Source: Streptomyces sp. HB132 (lineage in GTDB: Bacteria > Actinomycetota > Actinomycetes > Streptomycetales > Streptomycetaceae). Taken from it: DNA of 64,000 nucleotides. The DNA lies in contig NZ_JAFBGA010000004.1 of the NCBI RefSeq assembly GCF_016909575.1, positions 1 through 64,000 of the forward strand. Direction: 5' to 3'. The notes beneath the pieces were generated by a model. The model was not told the DNA's origin. It was given only the letters and a program-made list of their open reading frames with translations, and did no database searches. How positions within the stretch are numbered: the stretch's first letter is position 1; every line of letters begins with the position of its first letter. Made by a program: the position numbers and the translations under genes. Shown here piece after piece: positions 38,973 through 49,506 of the stretch.

Positions 38973-39146
38973 GCACCGACCGTACCGGCGCGCCGCACGG
39001 CACCCGGCCTTCCATCGAACCGGTGACACCACAGGTGAGTTCCCCCACAACGGCAGGCCGTGGAGGAGCGACCAGTGGTTTCGCGCCTTACGCTCGACGG
39101 ACCGCACGAACCCTCCCCGTTCCCACGCCTCGGAGGTTCACGCTCC

Positions 39147-39899
39147 ATGAAGCTCACCGTCGTCGGCTGCTCCGGCTCGTTCCCGTCACCGGGTTCGGCA
39201 TGCTCGAGCTACCTCGTAGAGGCCGACGGCTTCCGGCTGCTCCTCGACATGGGCAACGGCGCCCTGGGCGAGCTGCAGCGCCACGTAGGTCTCTACGACC
39301 TCGACGCCATCTTCCTCAGCCACCTCCATGCCGATCACTGCATCGACATGTGCGCGTACTTCGTCGTCCGGTACTACCGCTTCGACGGCGGACGCCCCGA
39401 GGCCATCCCCGTGTACGGCCCGGAGGGCACCGAGCAGCGGCTCACCACCGCCCACGCCGACACCCCGTCCGACCACGCCATGGGTGAGGTCTTCGACTTC
39501 CACACGCTGAAGTCCGGATCCTTCGAGATCGGCCCCTTCTCGGTCCGCACGGAGAAGCTCCGCCACCCCGTCGACACCTTCGGCATCAGGATCGAGCACG
39601 ACGGGCGCACCCTCACGTACTCCGGCGACACCGGCACCTGCGATGCGCTGGCCGAACTCGCCGAGGGATCGGACCTGTTCCTCTGCGAAGCATCGTTCGT
39701 CCACGGCAAGGAGGACATCCCGGACCTCCACCTCAACGGCCGCGAAGCAGGCGAGTACGCCGCCCGCGCCGGAGCCGGACGTCTCGTCCTCACCCACATC
39801 CCGCCGTGGACGGACGCCGAACGCAACCTCGCCGACGCCCGCGAGGTCTACGACGGCCCGGTGGAGCTGGCCGCGCCCGGCGCGGTGTACGAGATCTAG
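39147..39899 (+). CDS. Metallo-beta-lactamase-fold hydrolase
   Basis: 250 aa from ATG 39147 (GGAGG upstream). Metal motif SHLHADHCID (HxHxDH), plus GDTGTCDALAELAEGSDLFLCEASF and LVLTHIPPW. The TCSGSFPSPGSACSSYLVE start and overall form resemble RNase Z-like/phosphodiesterase members. Intact; substrate unknown. Its terminator is shared with the convergent nagE2. Confidence 0.88.
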   Translation: MKLTVVGCSGSFPSPGSACSSYLVEADGFRLLLDMGNGALGELQRHVGLYDLDAIFLSHLHADHCIDMCAYFVVRYYRFDGGRPEAIPVYGPEGTEQRLTTAHADTPSDHAMGEVFDFHTLKSGSFEIGPFSVRTEKLRHPVDTFGIRIEHDGRTLTYSGDTGTCDALAELAEGSDLFLCEASFVHGKEDIPDLHLNGREAGEYAARAGAGRLVLTHIPPWTDAERNLADAREVYDGPVELAAPGAVYEI

Positions 39900-39903
39900 G
39901 AAC

Positions 39904-39949
39904 CGGCGAAGCCCCGTTCCCTCCACGCGGAGGGAACGGGGCTTCGCCG
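39904..39949. terminator. Bidirectional hairpin between the beta-lactamase-fold gene and nagE2
   Basis: Perfect 21-bp stem (CGGCGAAGCCCCGTTCCCTCC and complement), loop ACGC, five bases after one stop and 20 before the other. Confidence 0.85.
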
Positions 39950-39968
39950 TGCTGTGACAGGGGCCGGA

Positions 39969-41234
<1,266 letters not shown>

Positions 41235-41317
41235 CAACTTCCTCCAGTAGGCAAGGCGCCGCCGGGGACAGTTGGTGGGGGGCGGCGACTCGAGGAACGC
41301 GGCGGCAGAGACGGCCG

Positions 41318-41333
41318 CGTGGTCTGGACCACT
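41318..41333. promoter_or_regulatory. DasR operator (dre) upstream of nagE2, distal site
   Basis: CGTGGTCTGGACCACT matches the DasR consensus ACTGGTCTAGACCACT closely. It sits one base from a second site, upstream of nagE2. DasR is the GntR repressor of GlcNAc uptake. Confidence 0.75.
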
Positions 41334-41334
41334 G

Positions 41335-41350
41335 AGTGGTGTAGACCAGT
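41335..41350. promoter_or_regulatory. DasR operator (dre) upstream of nagE2, second site
   Basis: AGTGGTGTAGACCAGT, a near-palindrome in the DasR pattern, directly after the first site (one base between). Confidence 0.78.
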
Positions 41351-41424
41351 TTTAGCACGGTGAGGGTTGGATAAGGAACCTTCCATATGCCCCGTAGTGC
41401 CCCCAGTACCCTCGGTGACGCCGA

Positions 41425-41456
41425 GGAGCCCCCGGACCTCGCGGTCCGGGGGCTCC
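41425..41456 (-). terminator. Hairpin terminator after nagE1
   Basis: Perfect 14-bp stem GGAGCCCCCGGACC with its complement, loop TCGC, 20 bases past the nagE1 stop. Confidence 0.8.
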
Positions 41457-41475
41457 ACCGAGAGCCTGGGAGGCC

Positions 41476-42735
41476 CTACTTCGTGAGGTCCTCCTCGATC
41501 TTCTCCTCCTCCTCGACGGGCTCGCGCCCCGGGGTCTGGAGATCGAACTTCGTGATCGCGAACCGGAAGATCGCGTAGTAGACCACCGCGAAGCACAGCC
41601 CGATCGGGATGATCAGCCACGGCTTCGTGTCCAGGTGCCAGTTGACGACGTAGTCGATCAGCCCGGCCGAGAAACTGAACCCCGCGTGCACGCCCAACGC
41701 CCAGGTGACCCCCATCGAGACCCCGGTGAGGATCGCGTGCACCCCGTAGAGCAGTGGGGCGACGAAGAGGAACGAGAACTCCAGCGGCTCCGTCACGCCC
41801 GTCACGAACGACGTCAGCGCCACGGACAGCATTAGCCCGGACACCTCCTTGCGCCGCTCCGGACGCGCGGTGTGGGCGATCGCCAGCGCGGCGGCCGGCA
41901 GGCCGAACATCATGATCGGGAAGAACCCCGAGGTGAACTGCCCGGCCGACGGGTCCCCGGCGAAGAAGCGGGAGATGTCGCCCTGGACGGTCCCGCCGTC
42001 CCCGCCCGTAAACTCGCCCGCCTGGAACCAGAAGAACGTGTTCAGGAACTGGTGCATGCCGATCGGGATCAGCAGCCGGTTCGCGAAACCGAAGATCGCC
42101 GAACCCCAGGCGCCCAGATCGATCAGCTGCTTGGCGAACCACGTCAGCGCGTCACCCACCGGCTGCCACAGCAGGCCGAACAGCACGCCCAGGATCACGC
42201 ACAGGAACGCCATCAGGATCGGCACCAGGCGCCGACCGTTGAAGAAGCCGAGCCAGTCGACCAGCTTCGTGCGGTGGTAGCGCTGCCAGACCACGGCGGT
42301 CAGCAGGCCGATGATGATGCCGCCCAGGACCCCGGGGTTCTGCGGCACCCCGTCGGGCGTCGCCTCGGTCATCGTGCCGTCCACCGGGAAGGCCGCCAGT
42401 ACCCCGCGGTACACGAGGAAGCCGACGACGGCGGCCAGCGCCGTCGAGCCGTCCGCCTTCTTCGCGAAGCCGATCGCGACACCGATGCAGAAGAGCAGGG
42501 GCAGGCCCACCTCGCCGTCGAGGATCGCCGTGCCGCCGTTGAGGAGGACCTTCGCGAACTTGTCCCAGAAGGCGCCGTGCAACGAGGAGTCGAAGAGATT
42601 GCCGAGGCTGACGAGGAGCCCCGCCGCGGGCAGTACGGCCACCGGCAGCTGCAGGCTCCGGCCGACCTTCTGGAGTCCCTGGACCGGCCCGTTCCACCAC
42701 TTGCGCTGCGGTTGCACAGCCGCGTTCGAACTCAT
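41476..42735 (-). CDS. nagE1: PTS EIIC, N-acetylglucosamine family (NagE1)
   Basis: 419 aa, paralogue of NagE2 with the motif GVTEPLEFSFLFVAP and the same membrane plan (LQLPVAVLPAAGLLVSLGN near the N-terminus). ATG 42735 is chosen because GGGAGG lies six bases upstream. Divergent from nagF, with one DasR site between. The presence of two EIICs and one EIIB in this arrangement matches, from memory, S. coelicolor nagF-nagE1-nagE2. Confidence 0.9.
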   Translation of the reverse strand: MSSNAAVQPQRKWWNGPVQGLQKVGRSLQLPVAVLPAAGLLVSLGNLFDSSLHGAFWDKFAKVLLNGGTAILDGEVGLPLLFCIGVAIGFAKKADGSTALAAVVGFLVYRGVLAAFPVDGTMTEATPDGVPQNPGVLGGIIIGLLTAVVWQRYHRTKLVDWLGFFNGRRLVPILMAFLCVILGVLFGLLWQPVGDALTWFAKQLIDLGAWGSAIFGFANRLLIPIGMHQFLNTFFWFQAGEFTGGDGGTVQGDISRFFAGDPSAGQFTSGFFPIMMFGLPAAALAIAHTARPERRKEVSGLMLSVALTSFVTGVTEPLEFSFLFVAPLLYGVHAILTGVSMGVTWALGVHAGFSFSAGLIDYVVNWHLDTKPWLIIPIGLCFAVVYYAIFRFAITKFDLQTPGREPVEEEEKIEEDLTK

Positions 42736-42777
42736 CGGCATCCTCCCGGAACACGCCTGGCTTGGCGGTCGTTGCAA

Positions 42778-42793
42778 ACTGGTGTAGACCAGT
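42778..42793. promoter_or_regulatory. DasR operator (dre) between nagE1 and nagF
   Basis: ACTGGTGTAGACCAGT, palindromic in its outer parts (ACTGGT/ACCAGT), 43 bases upstream of nagE1 and 165 bases upstream of nagF; probably represses nagE1 and possibly nagF. Confidence 0.82.
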
Positions 42794-42957
42794 CGCCGTA
42801 CGGTGCGGGGCCCTGCCGGAAGGCGTGGCGCCGGTGATCGTCATCATTGGGGACAGCGCGGTTACCTGCCCGTGAAGTTGGGCCAACCGTGCGTTACCGT
42901 GACGAAACGGACCCATGGTGGGGCCGCCCCACGCATGCACAGACCAGGGAGAAGGAC

Positions 42958-43191
42958 ATGGCCAGCAAGGCTGAGAAGATCGTCGCCGGGCTCGGCGGTA
43001 TCGAGAACATCGACGAGATCGAAGGCTGCATCACCCGCCTCCGCACCGAGGTCCACGACCCCAGCAAGGTCGACGAAGTCGCGCTCAAGGCCGCCGGAGC
43101 CCACGGCGTCGTCAAGATGGGCACCGCGATCCAGGTCGTCATCGGCACCGACGCCGACCCCATCGCCGCCGACATCGAAGACATGATGTGA
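42958..43191 (+). CDS. nagF: PTS EIIB, N-acetylglucosamine-specific (NagF)
   Basis: 77-aa soluble phosphocarrier. The phosphorylated Cys24 lies in IEGCITRLRTEV, followed by GAHGVVKMGTAIQVVIGTDADPIAADIE, as in glucose/GlcNAc EIIB domains. Receives phosphate from EIIA(Crr) and gives it to the sugar bound by NagE2. ATG 42958 has GGGAGAAGG upstream. Confidence 0.93.
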   Translation: MASKAEKIVAGLGGIENIDEIEGCITRLRTEVHDPSKVDEVALKAAGAHGVVKMGTAIQVVIGTDADPIAADIEDMM

Positions 43192-43225
43192 CCGGCTGAC
43201 CCGCCGGCCCACCACGGTCCCACGC

Positions 43226-43268
43226 GCAGGCCCCGCTCCGCCCCCGACCGGCCCGGAGCGGGGCCTGC
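43226..43268 (+). terminator. Hairpin terminator after nagF
   Basis: Perfect 15-bp stem GCAGGCCCCGCTCCG with its complement, 13-base loop, between nagF and rph. Confidence 0.75.
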
Positions 43269-43314
43269 CGTGCACCCGAACGGACCCGGCCCCTCAGCCG
43301 ATAGGCTCGACGCC

Positions 43315-44052
<738 letters not shown>

Positions 44053-44164
44053 AGGCGGGTAAAGAAGCAACCAAATCCGCAGCACACAGCGTCGTAACGG
44101 ATACGGGCGCACGGGTCGAACCGTGCGTCCGTCCACGTATCCGCCCCCGGGGAGGGACCGCACC

Positions 44165-44554
44165 ATGGCTTCGCGCCGCCACCAACGCACCGCACTCGCC
44201 GTCACGGCCACCCTGCTGACGCTCACAGCCGCGGTCGGCTGCGGAGCCGTCGACAAGGCCCTGGACTGCGTCCGTACCGCCGACGCCATCGCGACCAGCG
44301 TCAACAACCTCCAGCAGGCCGTGTCCAGCGCCTCCGACGACCCGACCCAGGCCACCGAAGCCCTGGACCAGATCGACAAGGAACTCAAGGACCTCGGCGA
44401 CACCACGGACAACGCCGACCTCAACAAGGCCGTCGACGACCTGCAGTCCGGGGTCACCAACGTCCGCGACTCCATCGAGAAGGGCGACGCCACCCCGGAC
44501 ATCAGCCCCGTCACGGACGCCGCCACCGAGATCGGCAAGGTCTGCACCACGTGA
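44165..44554 (+). CDS. Small helical lipoprotein
   Basis: 129 aa from ATG 44165 (GGGGAGGGA upstream). Lipobox in LLTLTAAVGC. The mature chain is a polar amphipathic helix bundle (DAIATSVNNLQQAVSSASDDPTQATEALDQIDKELKDLGDTTDNADLNKAVDDLQSGVTNVRDSIEKGD). Lies between rph and rdgB in streptomycetes; function unknown. Confidence 0.8.
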   Translation: MASRRHQRTALAVTATLLTLTAAVGCGAVDKALDCVRTADAIATSVNNLQQAVSSASDDPTQATEALDQIDKELKDLGDTTDNADLNKAVDDLQSGVTNVRDSIEKGDATPDISPVTDAATEIGKVCTT

Positions 44555-44575
44555 CCGTGCGGCGATAATCGACGC

Positions 44576-45178
44576 ATGACGCGCCTGATCCTCGCCACCC
44601 GCAACGCCGGGAAAATCACCGAACTCCACGCGATCCTCGCCGACGCGGGCCTGAGCCACGACCTCGTCGGCGCGGACGCGTACCCCGACGTCCCCGACGT
44701 CAAGGAGACCGGCGTCACCTTCGCCGAGAACGCCCTCCTCAAGGCCCACGCCCTGGCCCGCGCCACCGGTCACCCGGCCGTCGCCGACGACAGCGGCCTC
44801 TGCGTCGACGTCCTCGGCGGAGCCCCCGGCATCTTCTCGGCCCGCTGGGCGGGCGCCCACGGCAACGACAGGGCCAACCTGGAGCTGCTCCTCGCCCAGC
44901 TCGCCGACATCGACGGCCCGCACCGCGGCGCCTACTTCGCCTGCGCCGCGGCCCTGGCCCTCCCCGACGGCACGGAGCGCGTGGTGGAGGGCCGCCTCAC
45001 GGGCACCCTGCGCACCGCCCCGGCCGGAGCCTACGGCTTCGGCTACGACCCGATCCTCCAGCCGGACGGAGAGACCCGTACCTGCGCGGAGCTCACCCCC
45101 GACGAGAAGAACGCGATCAGCCACCGGGGGAAGGCGTTCCGGGCGCTGGTGCCGGTGGTGCGGGAACTGGTGGGGTGA
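44576..45178 (+). CDS. rdgB: Non-canonical purine NTP pyrophosphatase RdgB/HAM1
   Basis: 200 aa. Removes dITP/XTP from the nucleotide pool. Signatures: LATRNAGKITELHAIL, GVTFAENALLKAHALARATGHPAVADDSGLCVDVLGGAPGIFSARWAG, FGYDPILQPDGETRTCAEL and HRGKAFRAL. Starts 21 bases after the lipoprotein stop, in one operon with rph. Confidence 0.96.
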   Translation: MTRLILATRNAGKITELHAILADAGLSHDLVGADAYPDVPDVKETGVTFAENALLKAHALARATGHPAVADDSGLCVDVLGGAPGIFSARWAGAHGNDRANLELLLAQLADIDGPHRGAYFACAAALALPDGTERVVEGRLTGTLRTAPAGAYGFGYDPILQPDGETRTCAELTPDEKNAISHRGKAFRALVPVVRELVG

Positions 45179-45181
45179 CGG

Positions 45182-45224
45182 AAATGAGGCCTTCACCTTC
45201 GATGTGAAGGTAAAGGCCTCATTT
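45182..45224. terminator. Hairpin between rdgB and the tRNA-like gene
   Basis: AAATGAGGCCTTCACCTTC pairs with its partner around loop GATGT (one bulge); ends rdgB and sits six bases from the 3' end of the tRNA on the other strand, so it may serve both. Confidence 0.75.
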
Positions 45225-45230
45225 GACCTG

Positions 45231-45305
45231 TGGGCCCGGTGGGATTTGAACCCACGACACACCGGTTCTAAGCCGGCGCCCTCTAGCCTGCTGGGGTACG
45301 GGCCC
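45231..45305 (-). tRNA. tRNA with anticodon UAG (Leu CUA) but class I (short variable loop) shape
   Basis: Reverse complement: acceptor GGGCCCG/CGGGCCC, A73 not followed by an encoded CCA, anticodon stem GCCGG/CCGGT with loop CTTAGAA (anticodon TAG, reads CUA leucine codons), T-arm GTGGGTTCAAATCCCAC. The variable loop is only five bases (GTGTC) and the total is about 74 nt, whereas bacterial tRNA-Leu is class II with a long variable arm. The D-arm is weak (three G-C pairs). It is tRNA-like and probably annotated as Leu, but isotype is uncertain. The HNH gene runs into its 5' end. Confidence 0.75.
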
Positions 45306-45738
45306 GCGTTTCACTACTGTACTGGGTGGACCTTCGCCGCTTTGAGAAGGTTGCGGTCTGGCTGTGGCATGACGGACACAAGTAGCGCAGGTTCTCCCGG
45401 CAATTGTCCAGATGGTCACCGTTGATGTGATCGATCTCCAGTACCAGACGCTTGCCCTGCCAGGTGTCCCCGATGCCACACGCGGAACACACGCGCGGGC
45501 GTCCGATCTCATCGAGTGCACGGCGCAGGAGTGTGGTTCGGGTCCGTGCGGCGCCGGACTCCCGGCGCTGAAGGATCTCGGATGCAGCCTTGCGGTGAGG
45601 AGAGCTGGAGCCTCTGGTGTGTCCCTGCCCAGTGAAGTGGGCGGTTGAGAGGCCGTGTTCGGCGAGACTCCGTTTTAGGCGGGCGCGAGCCGGCCGGCCA
45701 GCTCCTTGGCCTTCCGGTTGACCAGATGCAGCACACAC
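45283..45738 (-). CDS. HNH endonuclease piece, N-terminally truncated or frameshifted
   Basis: 151 aa at most. The HNH core is intact: RPRVCSACGIGDTWQGKRLVLEIDHINGDHLDNCRENLRYLCPSCHSQ, with two CxxC zinc pairs and the His-Asn-His series. Upstream, SLAEHGLSTAHFTGQGHTRG resembles the second helical repeat of actinobacterial HNH proteins, but the first repeat is missing; a different frame (NRKAKELAGR) seems to continue it near 45690, suggesting a frameshift. The stop lies inside the tRNA gene, a 23-base overlap, so the 3' end may also be altered. Confidence 0.6.
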   Translation of the reverse strand: MCAASGQPEGQGAGRPARARLKRSLAEHGLSTAHFTGQGHTRGSSSPHRKAASEILQRRESGAARTRTTLLRRALDEIGRPRVCSACGIGDTWQGKRLVLEIDHINGDHLDNCRENLRYLCPSCHSQTATFSKRRRSTQYSSETRARTPAG

Positions 45739-45742
45739 CGGT

Positions 45743-47495
45743 ATGGATGACGCCTTCTACCTACCCCAAGTAGCGGCGCAGACGCTTTCGTTGGGTTCTT
45801 CCTGTGTGCCTGTTGTGCTCGGGGATGGCATTCGAGACTATGGGATCGACGCGCCGATTTACACCTTCTTTCCTTATGATTCACAAGGGAATGCGCGTCA
45901 GCTTAATATTCGAGAGGAGCGTTTTCTGTGGGGAAATCGAACCGGTCTTCGCCGTCGTATGGATTTCGGGCAGACACCCGCTGAGCGCGGTTTGCGCTGG
46001 TTTGATCACAGTATGTTCTTCCCGAAGCGTTACGCCGCCCCGTTTGGTTTGGCTTTTCCGTTTGTGTCAACTCACAATCATTTCGTATTGGATCGCGGCG
46101 GCAAAGTCTTCAAGCAGACCGCACCGGTGATCAAGTTGCGGGAGGGGGCGAGTGAGGAGGAGCACCTGCAATTGCTTGGCCTGCTCAACAGCTCTACGGC
46201 TGGTTTCTGGCTCCGGCCCGATTCCTTCCGAATTTCCCTTGAGGCTCGGAACCGCTCTAGACAGCCTTGCGCAGGAGCTAGCTGCGACTAGCCCCTCCTC
46301 CATCGCCGCCATCGGTGCGCCTACTGCGATTGCGCTACGTGAGGGGCGTGAGAAGTGGGAGGCTGCCCGTGGCCGCATGATTGCCACCCAAGAGGAACTG
46401 GATTGGCAGGTGTATGCTCTCTATGGTCTCCTTGAGCGGGAGATCATCGCGTCCTCTGACGACGTTCCTTTGCTTTCCCCTGCCGAACGAGCCTTTGCGA
46501 TCGTGCTTGCCCGAAAGAGGGAACGCGGCGAGGTCAGCACCTCGTGGTTTGGTCATCACAATCACAATTTCGAGCCCATCACCGAAATGCCCGCCCACTG
46601 GCCCGCCCCCTACCGGGAAATTGTCCAGAAGCGCATCGATGCGATCGAGTCGATCCGTGCCATCGGCATGGTCGAGCGCCCCGAGTACAAGCGCCGCTGG
46701 GCCACCGAAGGCTGGGATGCTCTCCAGGAGAAGGCCCTCCGCTCCTGGCTGCTCGACCGGATGGAGAACCGCGATCACTGGTTCGACGAGAACGGCCAGC
46801 CCGCTATCCTCACCCTGGCCCGCCTCACCGACGCCCTCTCCCGCGACGAGGACTTCGTCTCCGTCGCCAAGCTCTACGCGCCCCGCAAGGAACTCGCCAA
46901 GGTCGTCGCCGAGTTGATCACCGACGAGCACGTGCCGTTCCTCTCCGTCCTGCGCTATAAGCCCTCCGGCCTGAAGAAGCGCGCCGACTGGGAAGATGTG
47001 TGGGACTGCCAGCGCAAGGAGGACGCCACCCAGGACGAGCAGGAGAAGCGGAAGATCCGGGACTCCATCCCCGTACCGCCGAAGTACACCTCGGCCGACT
47101 TCCTCCGCACCTCCTACTGGAGGGCGCGTGGCAAGCTTGACGTGCCCAAGGAGCGGTTCATCTCCTACGGGCAGACCAACGCCGTCACCCCGGAGCTGTA
47201 CGGCTGGGCCGGCTGGGACCACAAGGAGCAGGCGCAGGCCCTCGCCACGTACTTCACCAACACCGCGCTGACCGCCGAGGAGATCACCCCGTTCCTCGCC
47301 GGCCTGCTGGAAATCCAGCCGTGGCTGTCCCAGTGGCACAACGAGTTCGACATGCTCTACAGCGGCTCCCCGGCGGACTTCTTCGCCGGTTACCGCCAGC
47401 AGAAGCAGGGCGAGCACGGTCTCACGGACGATGACCTCCGTGGCTGGCGTCCTCCGGCCGCAACCCGAGGTCGTCGCGCAGCAGTGAAGCAGTAA
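45743..47495 (+). pseudogene. pglX: Remnant of pglX, BREX type 2 DNA methyltransferase
   Basis: Two frames together match the C-terminal half of PglX. The first (45743-46230) has MDDAFYLPQ, LFWGNRT-like LWGNRTGLRRRMDFGQTPAERGL, STHNHFVLDRGGKVFKQTAPVIKL and LLGLLNSSTAGFWL. The second (from about 46230) has EFPLRLGTALDSLAQELAA and runs through QEELDWQVYALYGLL, PITEMPAHWPAPYREIV, KRRWATEGWDALQEKALRSWLLDR and KVVAELITDEHVPFLSVLRYKPSGL to 47495. The catalytic methyltransferase half is absent, and an internal deletion plus frameshift joins FWL to EFPL near 46215-46235. No pglW, Y or Z is present. Confidence 0.8.
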
Positions 47496-48012
47496 CCAGG
47501 AGTAGATCGACATCCGTCGGTTCAGGGGCCACCCGGTGCGTGAGCGGGTGGCCCTTTGCCCGTACGTGCAGCTCCGCCCACACGGTCTTGCCCGGGGCGG
47601 CCCGGCGAGGACTGACGCCCCAGCCGTCCGACAGGGCGGCGACCAGAAGCAGGCCCCGGCCGGACTCGGACAGCGAGTCGGTCGCCTGGGGACTGGCCGG
47701 AGGCTGCTTCTCGACGCGGGTGTCGGTCACCTCGATGCGGAAGGTGTTCTCGGCCAGAGTGAGTTGGACGTGAAAGTCTCGGCCGGGGACGTGGCCGTGG
47801 CGTACGGCGTTGGCGGTGAGTTCCGCCGTGATGAGGGTGAGCGTCTCGTTGACCGGGGTCGTATAGGGGTGGCCCCAGTCGTCCAGGCGGTGCGAGACGA
47901 GTCGGCGGGCGAGGCGGGCGCCGCGCGGGGTTGAGGTGAAGCGCATGCTGAACTCGCGGTCGGGTGCGGGACGCTGCGGCATATGCCCGTTCGGGGGAGT
48001 ATCTGGCTTCAT
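47422..48012 (-). CDS. ATP-binding (HATPase_c) anti-sigma-like protein
   Basis: 196 aa. GHKL ATPase motifs: LITAELTANAVRHG (N-box), VTDTRVEKQPP (G1) and SGRGLLLVAALSDGWGV (G2). It resembles RsbW/SpoIIAB-like serine kinases abundant in streptomycetes. Divergent from an XRE regulator and DUF397 gene, the usual three-part module. Its 3' end overlaps the pglX remnant by 74 bases. Confidence 0.85.
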   Translation of the reverse strand: MKPDTPPNGHMPQRPAPDREFSMRFTSTPRGARLARRLVSHRLDDWGHPYTTPVNETLTLITAELTANAVRHGHVPGRDFHVQLTLAENTFRIEVTDTRVEKQPPASPQATDSLSESGRGLLLVAALSDGWGVSPRRAAPGKTVWAELHVRAKGHPLTHRVAPEPTDVDLLLVTASLLRDDLGLRPEDASHGGHRP

Positions 48013-48173
48013 AGGGTCAACGGTGTCGGACGCTGCGTAGCGTTGACCAGGAGCGATGCGCTGACGGGCACGGGCTGTACACGCGGTCGGTGCGCTTGTA
48101 CGTGCTGTTGGGCGTGACCGTTTTCCAGGCCCCGAGTTGGCTGACTGGGCGGTCGTACGAGAGGAGTTGCGGC

Positions 48174-49007
48174 GTGGACGACGAGGTTCAGCAGCCGGAG
48201 GAGTACGAGGTCGGGACGGGCATGCTGTGGGTGTTCGGGCGGCAGTTGAAGCTGTTCCGGGAGCGGGCGGGCCTGGACCGCGCGACGCTCGGGTCCCTGA
48301 CCGGGTACTCCGCCTCGACGATCGCGTCGTTCGAGCAGGGGAGACGTATTCCGCCGCCGAAGTTCATCGACCGGGCGGACGAAGCGCTTGAAGCGACTGG
48401 GGTGTTGATCGCGAGCAAAGAGGAGGTTGCTCGGGCTCAGTATCCGGCGTTCTTCCGGGATGCGGCCAAGTTGGAGGCCGAGGCGGTTGAGCTTCATGTG
48501 TATGCAAACCAGGCGGTGCCTGGACTCTTGCAGACGGAAGAGTACGCGCGGGCAGTGTTCACCAACTGGCGACCCCTGCTACACGAGGACGTAGTCGAGC
48601 AAAGGGTGACGGCGCGCCTGGCTCGGCACGAGATCTTCTGTCGGACACAGTTGCCGACCATCAGCTTCGTCATCGAGGAGTCGGTTCTGCGTAGGCCACT
48701 GGGTGGGTGGAACGTCATGCACGGGCAACTGGAGCACATCCTGCTTCATGGCCAGCGGCGTAACGTGGAGATTCAGGTGCTGTCGACCGAACGGGACGAG
48801 CACGCCGGATTGGCTGGTCCGTTCACCTTGATCGAGACGAAGGAAGGGCGGAGGATCGCGTATGTGGAGGCTCAGCAGGACAGCCGCCTCTACACGGCGC
48901 GGAAGCCAGTCCGGGAGCTCGAGGAGCAGTGCGGCATCCTTCGGGCCCAAGCGCTCACTCCGCGCGAGTCGCTGGCCCTCGTCGAAAAGTTGCTTGGAGA
49001 GAGATGA
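48174..49007 (+). CDS. XRE helix-turn-helix regulator with DUF5753 (Scr1/WhiJ-like)
   Basis: 277 aa from GTG 48174 (GAGGAG upstream). HTH at residues about 18-70 (RQLKLFRERAGLDRATLGSLTGYSASTIASFEQGRRIPPPKF), then the DUF5753 domain (FFRDAAKLEAEAVELHVYANQAVPGLLQTEEYARAVF ... EESVLRRPLGG ... VYVEAQ-like AYVEAQQDSRLYT). Such proteins control development or act as antitoxin-like regulators with the small DUF397 partner, whose ATG overlaps this stop. Confidence 0.9.
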   Translation: MDDEVQQPEEYEVGTGMLWVFGRQLKLFRERAGLDRATLGSLTGYSASTIASFEQGRRIPPPKFIDRADEALEATGVLIASKEEVARAQYPAFFRDAAKLEAEAVELHVYANQAVPGLLQTEEYARAVFTNWRPLLHEDVVEQRVTARLARHEIFCRTQLPTISFVIEESVLRRPLGGWNVMHGQLEHILLHGQRRNVEIQVLSTERDEHAGLAGPFTLIETKEGRRIAYVEAQQDSRLYTARKPVRELEEQCGILRAQALTPRESLALVEKLLGER

Positions 49008-49198
49008 ACGTCGAACAGTCTGTTCCTGAGTCGGCCTGGTTCAAGAGCAGTTACAGCAGCGGAGCGGGCGGCGAATGCGTCGAGGTCGCCACCCTCCCCG
49101 CCAGGGTCCACGTCCGAGACTCGAAGGACACAACCCGCGCCGCTCTCGCCGTGGAAACCACGGCATGGGCCACCTTCGTCGAGTTCGCGGCTCGCTGA
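49004..49198 (+). CDS. DUF397 small protein, partner of the XRE regulator
   Basis: 64 aa. Family pattern AWFKSSYSSGAGGECVEVATLPARVHVRDSKDTTRAALAVETTAWATFVEFA. Overlaps the regulator by four bases (ATGA). DUF397 proteins are thought to be toxin-like or sensor partners held by the XRE protein. Confidence 0.92.
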   Translation: MNVEQSVPESAWFKSSYSSGAGGECVEVATLPARVHVRDSKDTTRAALAVETTAWATFVEFAAR

Positions 49199-49506
49199 CA
49201 GAGGTAGCGCCGATCGCAGGGCCTTCCGGCGGCCGTTTGTTCGCCGGGAGGCCCTACGCATCCCGCATCCACGGCGCACCCCCACCAGCCCCGGCGCATC
49301 TCTCACCGGACGCCGCGTCGGCGTAGGCCGCCACGGCAGTCACGTCCGCCCACAGGCGCCCGTCTCGCGACGGCGGTCGCCTTACCGGGTGGCCGTCGGC
49401 ATGGTGTTGGAGTCGGCCTTCACGCCACGGTCACTCTCGTTACGAGGTCTCAACAAAGCTTCTACATCATGGCCCTTGCGGCTCGGAGGTGCTGTAAGTT
49501 CCTGCC
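49199..49506. other. Intergenic region before the EcsC-like gene
   Basis: About 310 bases with no supported gene. Near 49432-49475 it is AT-richer (TCTCGTTACGAGGTCTCAACAAAGCTTCTACATCATGG) and probably contains the promoter for the gene at 49507. Confidence 0.35.

Noticed and set aside
45231..45305. Amber suppressor tRNA
   Set aside because: The anticodon is UAG, which reads CUA; an amber suppressor needs CUA as anticodon.
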